NCBI GenBank assembly: GCA_963773055.1
Contig: CAVYZL010000006.1
Location: 1,116,001 to 1,180,000 of the forward strand
Direction of reading: 5' to 3'
DNA: 64,000 nt
Source of the DNA: PALSA-612 sp963773055
GTDB lineage: Bacteria; Actinomycetota; Thermoleophilia; Gaiellales; Gaiellaceae
Below the pieces are notes generated by a model. The model saw only the letters and a program-made list of their open reading frames with translations. It was not told the origin of the DNA and searched no databases. The translations under genes and the position numbers were made by a program. Positions 34,037-40,896 of this stretch are shown here, piece by piece. Positions within the stretch are counted from its first letter, which is position 1; each line of letters begins with the position of its first letter.

Positions 34037-35254
34037 ATGAACGGTCGCGGACGACGGGCTGCGATTGCGTCGCTCGCGCTCGTCGCCGTGATCCTCACCG
34101 GGGTGTCGGCCGCCGCCCAGCCGGCCGCGGAGAAGCCGAAGTGGCTGGTCATCCCGTCCTTTTGGCCGGCTGACGCGGGGGTGGCGCTGCTGGGCTCGGC
34201 CTCCGGTCGGGGCTGGATCGGGCTCGCGCGCGGCAACGGCGACTCGCGTTCGACGCTCCTCGGCAGTCTTCATGGTGTTGGGGGAAAGCTGTCCTTCGCC
34301 AAGTCGGTGTTGCCCCGGTCACAGCCTCCGATGATGATCCTCGGCTCGAGTCTGGTCTACCACTCGTCGGATCCGTCCGGTGAGCCCGGCGAGCTTCGGA
34401 CGGCACCGCTGCTGGCGAACGGCGGCGTCGGAACGCCGAAAGTCGTCCCCGACGATCCGGAGAGCATCCCACCGCAGCAATACAACCCCCTCGTAGCGGA
34501 CGGCATCCAGGTGGGTGACAGGTTGGTATGGGTGCTCACGGGCTCCAAGCCACGCCTCAGTCCGGTCCTGGACTTCATCTGGGCCTGCTGTACGAGTGGC
34601 GGTGAGCTCAGCGACCTTTCCCGGTTCATCGATCACCGACGAGACGGGTACGGGTTCCAACTCGGTCGCGACGCCAAGGGACGACTTTGGCTCGTCTGGC
34701 TCGATGCGCAAGTTCGTAAGGTCTGGGGTGCCGTGCGGATGGTCGAGCTCGACCCGGACACGCTTGCCCCGCGCACCTCGAAGACGTTCGTCGCTCCTGC
34801 CCCAGACTCCTGGATACGGCCCGAACTGGTCTGCGGGGATCGCTGCCGGGTGGTCATAGAGGACCTCGGCGGCGACATCTTCACCTGGGCGCCAGGCGAA
34901 CGCTCGGCGACCAGGATGTACTTGGGGACGCGTGAGAACCACGCGACCCTTCTCGACGCTTCGTACCGCTCGGACAGCCTCATAGTGGCCAGCGAAAAGT
35001 CCCGCCAGCTCCACAGCCCCCCTTGGAATGTCTCGGAGATCTCCCTGGTTCGCGGGGATTCCCGAGGCTCGCACTCTCGCCCGGCGGGCTTGGTCGCCCC
35101 GGCTCCCTTTGGAGGGAGCAGCCCCTTCCAGTGGCAACCCCCCGTCCACGCGACCTTGGTGCCAGGCGGTCTCGTCTTCTTCAAGAACTACGTCAACTTC
35201 AGAGAACCAAACCGAAGTCGCGTCCTTGCCGGCTTCCTACCTCTCACCCGCTAG
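34037..35254 (+). CDS. Secreted beta-propeller-like protein BP1
   Basis: This is a 405-residue protein with a signal peptide (IASLALVAVILTGVSAAAQP). No named family is recognised. Repeating segments of about 50 residues with GSASGRGWIGLARGN, GRDAKGRLWLVWLDA and MVELDPDTLAPRTSK look like propeller blades. Conserved Cys lie in IWACCTSGGELSDLSRFI and VCGDRCRVVIEDLGG. BP2 and BP3 share these blocks. It sits 6 bp after the MauE/thioredoxin gene, whose product may form its Cys pairs. ATG start. Confidence 0.72.
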   Translation: MNGRGRRAAIASLALVAVILTGVSAAAQPAAEKPKWLVIPSFWPADAGVALLGSASGRGWIGLARGNGDSRSTLLGSLHGVGGKLSFAKSVLPRSQPPMMILGSSLVYHSSDPSGEPGELRTAPLLANGGVGTPKVVPDDPESIPPQQYNPLVADGIQVGDRLVWVLTGSKPRLSPVLDFIWACCTSGGELSDLSRFIDHRRDGYGFQLGRDAKGRLWLVWLDAQVRKVWGAVRMVELDPDTLAPRTSKTFVAPAPDSWIRPELVCGDRCRVVIEDLGGDIFTWAPGERSATRMYLGTRENHATLLDASYRSDSLIVASEKSRQLHSPPWNVSEISLVRGDSRGSHSRPAGLVAPAPFGGSSPFQWQPPVHATLVPGGLVFFKNYVNFREPNRSRVLAGFLPLTR

Positions 35255-35261
35255 GTCGTAG

Positions 35262-36470
35262 ATGGATTCCCCGCGCACGGTAGTCGCCGTCTTCATCACC
35301 GCTGTTGCCACTGTGGCGATCCTAGGTGGCGCACCAGGCGCCGCACCCTCGGCTGCCGCCAAGCCGAAGTGGCTGACCATCTCCGGGTTCTGGGACGGAG
35401 TCACGGGGCCGAGTGTGATCGGCTCAGCCTCCGGTCGGGGCTGGATCGGGATCACTAACAGCCAATCGCGCTCCTCGCTCGGCAGTCTTGGTCGAGTCGG
35501 AGGCAGGTTGTCTTTCGCCAAGGCGGCGGTGGCCGCACAGAATCCGATGTTCATCGTCGGCTCGCAGCTTGTGTACCACCTGCCGGACGTGTCCGGGAAG
35601 CCAGGCGAGCTCCGGGCCGCACCGCTGCTCGCGAACGGGAAAGTTGGGACACCGAGAGCCGTCACGGACGATCCGGAGAAGATCCCGCCGCAGGAGCTCG
35701 AACCGGTGGTCGAAGACGGGATAGAGATAGGCGATCGGATGGTGTGGCTGCTCGGTGGCGCGAAGCTGAGCGACAGCGGGAACCTCGTCAAGTCCTACTT
35801 GTGGGCCTGCTGCACGAGCAGCGGCGAGCTCAGCGACCTGACTCGTTTTATCAAGCAGGGAAGGCCTACCATCTTCGAGCAGCTCGGGCTCGACTCCAAG
35901 AAGCGGCTCTGGGTCGCGTGGCTTCAGAGATCCCGTAGCGCTGTCGTCGGTCCTGTCAAACTGCTCGAGCTCGACCCGGAGACGCTCGCACCCCGCATGC
36001 CCGGGGCGGTCACACTCCACGGGGGAAGCACTGCGACGGGATTCGACCTCTCCTGTGCCGCCTTCTGTCGGGTGGTCATGAGCGACCTCTTCAGCGGCGA
36101 CCTCCTCGCGTCGTCACCCGGACAGCGCTCACCGACCAGGATGGCCTCGGGGACCCGCGAGAATCCGGCGGACCTGCTCGCCACCTCCGACCGCTCCGGC
36201 CGTCTCACAGCGGCCTACATCGCCTCGCGCAGCCCTGATCCTGCCAAGGCTCAGGTGCACGAGATCGAAGTCGTCATTGGTGACGCCCGAGGCTCGCACC
36301 CACGCCGCCTGGCTGCGGTCGATCTCCCCGACGCCATCGGCCCGTCAGCCGACCTGTACCAAACCGCCTACGCGACCTTCGTGCCCGGCGGCCTCGTGTA
36401 CGTCGCGTTCTACTACCCGGGCCGCACCAAGGTCCGTATCCTTGCCGGCTTCCTACCTCTCGCCCGTTGA
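35262..36470 (+). CDS. Secreted beta-propeller-like protein BP2 (paralogue of BP1)
   Basis: This is a 402-residue paralogue of BP1, following it by 7 bp. It has a signal peptide ending near APSAAAKP, then the same sequence of blocks: SASGRGWIGITNS, LWACCTSSGELSDLTRFI, LLELDPETLAPRMPG, LSCAAFCRVVMSDL and a C-terminal VRILAGFLPLAR that closely matches BP1. The tandem copies differ mostly in the blade loops. Its stop overlaps the TTG start of CRP3, so BP2 and CRP3 are translationally coupled. Confidence 0.72.
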   Translation: MDSPRTVVAVFITAVATVAILGGAPGAAPSAAAKPKWLTISGFWDGVTGPSVIGSASGRGWIGITNSQSRSSLGSLGRVGGRLSFAKAAVAAQNPMFIVGSQLVYHLPDVSGKPGELRAAPLLANGKVGTPRAVTDDPEKIPPQELEPVVEDGIEIGDRMVWLLGGAKLSDSGNLVKSYLWACCTSSGELSDLTRFIKQGRPTIFEQLGLDSKKRLWVAWLQRSRSAVVGPVKLLELDPETLAPRMPGAVTLHGGSTATGFDLSCAAFCRVVMSDLFSGDLLASSPGQRSPTRMASGTRENPADLLATSDRSGRLTAAYIASRSPDPAKAQVHEIEVVIGDARGSHPRRLAAVDLPDAIGPSADLYQTAYATFVPGGLVYVAFYYPGRTKVRILAGFLPLAR

Positions 36471-37426
36471 GCGAGCTCCTCGACGAGCTGGCCCGCGCGG
36501 TCGCACAGCCAATGCCCCGCAGGCGGGCACTGCGCCTGCTCGGCGGCGCGCTCGTGTCTGCGGTTGTCCCACTCACGCGCCCGGGCTTGCAGGCGGCGCG
36601 CGCCGCCTCCTCTCGCCCGGGGAAGTGCGGCCAACCCGGCCAAAATTGCGACAACGGAACCTCGCGCACCCTCGTCTGTGGGTGCGACTTCTACGAGGGT
36701 TGTTTCAAGGAGTGCTGCGATCCCGCCACCCAAATCTGCTGCCAGTCCGATGAGGGCCCGCAGTCGCCAGGGCACGCTCCGTGCAAAAATGCCTGCTGCG
36801 ACAAGGACTTCCAGAAATGCGGGACTGGAAAGTCAGGCGATCCTCTGTGCGTCTGCGCGCAGCCATGCGGCAAGACGTGCTGCACGAAGGATCAGTTTTG
36901 TTACGAGAAGGACGCGAACCTCTGTTGCAACGACGGTGAGAGGGGCTGTCGGCAGCGATACGCAGACCGTTCGGTTGCCAGGGCCTTCTGCTGCCCGACG
37001 GGGACGCGCTGCTGCGTCGGTGAGAAGGAAGGCAGCGGCACCGACTGCTGTGGAGAGGACCAGATCTGCGACAACAAGACGGGCTTCTGTCGCTGCTCCA
37101 AGACCGCTAAACCCTGTGGCCAGTACGCGTGCTGCGAGAAGGGCGAGGCGTGCTGCCCCGGCAAGAAAGTGTGCTGTAAGGAGAAGAAGGAGTGCTGCGG
37201 CGAGCGCTGCTGTGCGTCACCGTCCGTTTGCGGGCGACGCCTGGGCATCGATATTTGCTGCTCACGGGCGAGGCTTCGTCCCGGAGGCTTCTGTTGCCCC
37301 TTCGGAACAGTCCCGGCCCCCAACGGTTGCTGTCCTCCGGCGGACCGCGACTGCTGTACGGGCGAACTTCCCCCGCTGCCCCGGAAGGGCTACGTCTGTG
37401 TGAACGGAGCGTTGGTCAAAGGGTGA
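36467..37426 (+). CDS. Cys-rich Tat-type exported protein CRP3
   Basis: This is a 319-residue member of the CRP family. The leader LLDELARAVAQPMPRRRALRL then LGGALVSAVVPL keeps the twin arginine. Modules include CGKTCCTKDQFC, CGQYACCEKGEACC and KKECCGERCCASPSVC. The C-terminus YVCVNGALVKG matches the CVxGxC-type endings of its paralogues, except that the last Cys is missing. TTG start overlapping the BP2 stop (TTGA). It is the last gene of the CRP2-MauE/Trx/Trx-BP1-BP2-CRP3 run. Confidence 0.82.
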   Translation: MSELLDELARAVAQPMPRRRALRLLGGALVSAVVPLTRPGLQAARAASSRPGKCGQPGQNCDNGTSRTLVCGCDFYEGCFKECCDPATQICCQSDEGPQSPGHAPCKNACCDKDFQKCGTGKSGDPLCVCAQPCGKTCCTKDQFCYEKDANLCCNDGERGCRQRYADRSVARAFCCPTGTRCCVGEKEGSGTDCCGEDQICDNKTGFCRCSKTAKPCGQYACCEKGEACCPGKKVCCKEKKECCGERCCASPSVCGRRLGIDICCSRARLRPGGFCCPFGTVPAPNGCCPPADRDCCTGELPPLPRKGYVCVNGALVKG

Positions 37427-37503
37427 CTTGCGCGGGATTCCCACCTTCGTCCTCGCCGTCCGCCAAGCCCTCGCCGGACCATTGGCTTTGAGCGCACAGG
37501 GAG

Positions 37504-37548
37504 TGCACCGGGACGCAGCGCTGCGTCAAGGGCTCCTGCGTCGCATAG
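37504..37548 (+). pseudogene. Possible remnant of a CRP C-terminus
   Basis: Between the convergent ends of CRP3 and BP3, one frame reads CTGTQRCVKGSCVA then stop, closely resembling the CVSGKCKTL and CVNGACKSI endings of CRP1 and CRP5. There is no start codon and an in-frame stop lies just upstream, so if real it is a gene fragment left by recombination among the CRPs. It is short enough to be chance. Confidence 0.3.
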
Positions 37549-37573
37549 CACGTCGTCGTGTCGGCAGAAGGCG

Positions 37574-38713
37574 CTAGCCAGTCGGCAGGATGGCCACACG
37601 AACCGCATTGTTCTCGTACGCGGAGACGGCAGCGAAGCCACCTCGCCCGAAGGTACCGACGACGACACGCGTGTAGATCGTCGCGCTGCCGAGGGCCTGG
37701 GGCTGCGCGATCGAGCTGACGGCGCGCAGCCGCCTGCCCTTCGCATCTCCGCGCGCGACCCCGACGTACACGGCGTTCTTCGCGTCCTTGAACCAGTAGG
37801 CGACTACGAGGTGCGTGCCGTCCACGCTCGCGTACTCGGCGCTGCCCGGATACTTCGTCGGGAGACGGAGCCGCGTCGCCGCGCTCTCGCCGGGCGCCCA
37901 CGAGAAGTCACCGAACTGTCTCGGGCCGGCCATGCCCTGGATGACCACTCTGCAGGAGTCGGCGCACACGAGGTCGCGAAGACTTCGTGCCGCGCCGCGG
38001 ATCAGAGTGATGCCGGGAACGAGCTGGGGCTTGCTCCGCGGGAGCAGCGTGGACGGGTCGAGCTGCACCATTCCCGGTCGACCGCTTCCTACTGGGGCCC
38101 ACGCGTACCAGAGTCGTCCGTGCTTGTCGACGCCGAGCCGGGCATCGCTGAACTGGGGAACGAGCTTTAGCTTCAAGAGATTCACCGCCTCACCGTCGGC
38201 GTCGCAGCACACACCAGGATCGTCGTAGTTCTTGCCCGTGTCGATCCCGACGAGCTGAACCGGACGGTCGGGAAGCTGTGCGAAGGACGAGCCGTTGGAC
38301 GTCGGCGGTGGCGATGCGCCACCGACGGGTCGCGGCGGGCCGAGCCGACCGTTCGGCAGGAGCTTCATCGCGCGCAACGCGTCCTCCGGCGACAGCGCCG
38401 TGCTGAGCCTGAACACGACGTCCTGGCCGACCACCCCGGCGACGTAGCCATGGGCGGCCGCTGCGTTGGACTTCGTCCATGAGCCGACGCGCCCTCCTGC
38501 AACGGGAGCGCTGCGGACCGTGTAGCCGGCGGCCGACGGTCCGCCCTGGTCGTTCCCCTTGAGAAACGCGAGCCTACCCCCCGGCCAGACGATGCTCTGG
38601 TCCTCCATGCGGAAGCTCGGAGCAGCCTGCCACTGCGGCTCGGGCTTCGCAGCCGCGCCACCTACCAAGGTGATCGCGGCAGCAACGGCGGCGACTACGG
38701 TGGCGCTCCTCAC
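37574..38713 (-). CDS. Secreted beta-propeller-like protein BP3 (paralogue of BP1/BP2, inverted)
   Basis: This is a 379-residue homologue of BP1 and BP2 on the opposite strand. The signal peptide is VVAAVAAAITLVGGAAAKP. Shared blocks are DPGVCCDADGEAVNLL, LGVDKHGRLWYAWAPV, MVQLDPSTLLPRSKP, LVCADSCRVVIQGMAG and FSWAPGESAATRL. GTG at 38713 is taken as start because the longer open frame upstream covers the promoter region of CRP4 and has no similarity. It is divergent from CRP4, with about 100 bp between. Confidence 0.7.
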   Translation of the reverse strand: MRSATVVAAVAAAITLVGGAAAKPEPQWQAAPSFRMEDQSIVWPGGRLAFLKGNDQGGPSAAGYTVRSAPVAGGRVGSWTKSNAAAAHGYVAGVVGQDVVFRLSTALSPEDALRAMKLLPNGRLGPPRPVGGASPPPTSNGSSFAQLPDRPVQLVGIDTGKNYDDPGVCCDADGEAVNLLKLKLVPQFSDARLGVDKHGRLWYAWAPVGSGRPGMVQLDPSTLLPRSKPQLVPGITLIRGAARSLRDLVCADSCRVVIQGMAGPRQFGDFSWAPGESAATRLRLPTKYPGSAEYASVDGTHLVVAYWFKDAKNAVYVGVARGDAKGRRLRAVSSIAQPQALGSATIYTRVVVGTFGRGGFAAVSAYENNAVRVAILPTG

Positions 38714-38762
38714 GGCTCCTCGAGTCTGCCAGCAACGGTCTGTCTGTGAGGTCCCGCGAATT

Positions 38763-38790
38763 TTGCGACGCCCGATGCACGTGTCATGAT
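38763..38790 (+). promoter_or_regulatory. Candidate promoter of CRP4
   Basis: ttgcga (38763-38768), 16-bp spacer, catgat (38785-38790). The tgtcatgatc core and the downstream tgctcg...gagg stretch match the element ahead of CRP2. The start codon follows 26 bp after catgat, as in CRP2. Confidence 0.45.
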
Positions 38791-38816
38791 CGGCGCGTGC
38801 TCGTGAGGATCGGCGC

Positions 38817-39831
38817 ATGACGGAGTTCCTCGACGAGTTGGCCCGCGCGATGGCGAAGCCGATGCCGCGGCAACGGGCCCTCCGGCTGCTGGGCGGCGCG
38901 CTCGTCAGCGTTGCTGTCCCTGGGTTCGTGACGACGAAGGCGCGCGCGATGGCAATGTGTTATCCGGGCGAGACCGTCTGCAAATGTGCCTGCAAGGGTG
39001 ACAAATGCGGCCCCTGCACGGGTCCGATCTGCCTGGTCAACTGCTGCCGCAGCAACCTCGGAGAGTATTGCGATTGCGCGGGGCATGGGGGGTGCTGGGT
39101 GAAGCCATGCGCCAATCCCTGCCCGTCGGGCTACAAGTGCTGCCAGGACGACGAGTTCTGCGCCAATTCGCAGCAGCACCTCTGCTGCAAGCGGGGTCAG
39201 CGAGGGTGTGAGCTCGAGTGCTGTGACTCGAACGAGGAGTGCAGAAAGATCCGGGTCGGCACGGGCAGCAAGGACATCTGCACGAAGCGCTGCCCCTCGG
39301 GCAGGGCGTGGTGCGGCCGGGACACCTGCTGCCCGCCGAAGTGGAAATGCATTAACGAGAGTAAAAGCCTGTGCAAGCGCTGCTGGCCGGAAGAGGAGGA
39401 GTGCGGGAAGAAGTGCTGCAACAAGAAGACGTCGCGGTGCTGCGGAAAAGCAGGCTGCTGCCCGGAAGGGCGCGCGTGCTGCAACACCGGTAAGGAGCAG
39501 AAGTGCTGTCCGGCTGGCCAGAAGTGCGCGATCCCGATCCTCGGCGGTGATATCGGCATCAAGCCGGGCACGAAGGTGATCTGTTGTCCACCCGCCCGCT
39601 TCAACAAGAACCCGGCGCTCTGCTGCCCGTCCGGCCAGGTCGCGCTCAACAGTCCGGGCTTCCGTACGCCGCCGCCCGGCATCAGCCCGTTCTGCTGCCC
39701 GCCCAGCCTGGTCTGCGGGTCCGGCACGGCCAAGATCTGTGCGGATATGCAAGCCGACTCGCAGAACTGCGGCCATGCGGGAACGTCTGCGAGGCGGGAT
39801 CTGCAGCGGTGGCATATGCGCGCTCCCGTAA
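38817..39831 (+). pseudogene. Cys-rich Tat-type exported protein CRP4 (frameshifted near 3' end)
   Basis: The leader FLDELARAMAKPMPRQRALRL then LGGALVSVAVPG carries RQR at the twin-arginine site. CC modules run for about 320 residues (for example CGKKCCNKKTSRCC, CCPEGRACC). After DSQNCG the conserved ending continues in other frames: CGNVCEAG in one and CSGGICALP-stop in the next. The joins are near 39771-39776 and 39795-39802, each fitting one missing base. The corrected protein ends at 39831, overlapping the next gene's ATG by 16 bp. As written, the frame runs on through the next gene's signal peptide to 40109. Confidence 0.72.
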
Positions 39832-40347
39832 TCTGGCTCGCCGCCATCGCCGCGATAGCCGTCCTCGGCACGACCATCGCGAGCGCGAGGCCGGCTCGAA
39901 GCGAGAAGCCAGCGATCGGGGCGTCCGCCCGGGCCGGCCAGGGGCGGGCGTGCGCCCCCCTCTACCGCGGGCGCGTTCGCGGACCCGCGGTGGCGAGGCT
40001 GGATCGTCCTCGCGCTGACGCCGGACGGCCGCGAAGTCATGAACGCCGGCGGCATCGCTCCGGGCGTCTGCGAGGACAAGGACTTCGGCCATCTCGTGGC
40101 CGGACGTGACGGCGCCACCGGGCCGATCTTCGACATCTTCCTGCCCGCGCGAATCAGCGCGAACGGGTCGTTTGCCCATTCGGAGAGCCACAAGGGCCAG
40201 CGAGCCCCGTTCAAGCCCGCGTCGTCGGCGACCATAAAGGGCACGTTCAACGGCGACACGGTGCGCGGAACGCTTCGCGCATCGAAAACGACGACGTTCG
40301 ACAGCTGCACGGCGAATGTGGCGTTCAAGGCGCGGCGCATCCAATGA
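39816..40347 (+). pseudogene. Small secreted protein SP1 (frameshifted at a C6 run)
   Basis: The signal peptide (VIWLAAIAAIAVLGTTIASA) starts at ATG 39816. The mature part continues in the +1 frame as AGAFADPRWRGWIVLALTPD, then GIAPGVCEDKDFGHLVAGRD, TIKGTFNGDTVRGTL and SCTANVAFKARRIQ. These align block by block with SP2 (AGYFSDAAWQG, GILPGTCYDK, TVRGTFYGNNVLG, NCTGNQAFWAKRLG). The switch falls between 39850 and 39965; the cccccc run at 39955-39960 is the obvious place for one extra base. No known family. Two conserved Cys probably form one disulfide. ATGA overlap with SP2. Confidence 0.65.
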
Positions 40348-40853
40348 CCCACCGTCAAGCTCTCGTCACGACAGCGATCGCCCTGCTGCTCGCCGCCGTC
40401 TCCACAACGGTTGCAGGCGCCGCCGCCGGCGGGGGCAGGCAGCCGCCCCCGAAAATCGAACTCGCAGGCTACTTCTCCGACGCCGCCTGGCAAGGAACCA
40501 TGTCGATCACCATCTCGCCCGGCGAGCCGAGGCTCTACCGGATCAGCGGGATCCTGCCGGGGACGTGCTACGACAAGCGGAAGCGTCGTCTCGTCCGCGC
40601 TGGCCCCGACGGCGCGATCGGCATGCAGTTCGACGCCCTGCCGAACGCCGTCATCCACCCCAACGGCACGTTCGCATTCGCGGCGAAGGTCGGGGCAGGA
40701 AGCGGCCTCACGCCACACACGATCACCGTCCGCGGCACGTTCTACGGAAACAACGTGCTCGGTCGCGCGCACGGACGAAGCACGAAGTCGAAGTACGATC
40801 CGCTGTCGAACTGCACGGGCAACCAGGCCTTCTGGGCGAAGCGGCTCGGTTAA
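40344..40853 (+). CDS. Small secreted protein SP2 (paralogue of SP1)
   Basis: This is a 169-residue protein with a signal peptide (LVTTAIALLLAAVSTTVAGA) and a beta-rich mature domain with two Cys (GTCYDKRK and SNCTGNQAF). It is intact, unlike its tandem neighbour SP1, and overlaps it by ATGA. No family recognised. It lies just upstream of the palindrome that precedes the inositol-phosphate synthase gene. Confidence 0.7.
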   Translation: MTHRQALVTTAIALLLAAVSTTVAGAAAGGGRQPPPKIELAGYFSDAAWQGTMSITISPGEPRLYRISGILPGTCYDKRKRRLVRAGPDGAIGMQFDALPNAVIHPNGTFAFAAKVGAGSGLTPHTITVRGTFYGNNVLGRAHGRSTKSKYDPLSNCTGNQAFWAKRLG

Positions 40854-40871
40854 CCGGTCCGATGCGCTAGA

Positions 40872-40896
40872 CTGCTAGCACATTGAGTGCTAGCAG
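40872..40896. promoter_or_regulatory. 25-bp perfect palindrome, candidate operator at the RHH-Ino1 start
   Basis: ctgctagcac (40872-40881), attga, gtgctagcag (40887-40896): ten-base perfect arms. A possible -10 (tagact, 40868-40873) touches its left edge, and the TTG start codon of the next gene (40883) lies in its centre. A protein bound here would block transcription start. The encoded product begins with two ribbon-helix-helix motifs, the natural candidate to bind it. Confidence 0.6.

Noticed and set aside
31515..36470. Methylamine dehydrogenase operon
   Set aside because: MauE/MauD-like, propeller-like and Cys-rich exported proteins are all present, but the Cys-rich proteins are much longer than MauA, nearly lack Trp for the TTQ cofactor, and there is no MauG or amicyanin.
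38784..40772. 662-residue open frame on the minus strand
   Set aside because: It is antisense to CRP4, SP1 and SP2, whose leaders, Cys modules and signal peptides are convincing; the antisense frame has none.
40872..40896. Resemblance of the palindrome to CIRCE (tagcac...gtgcta)
   Set aside because: CIRCE needs 9-base arms TTAGCACTC/GAGTGCTAA with a 9-bp spacer. Here the arms differ at the ends, the spacer is 5 bp and the gene is not a chaperone.
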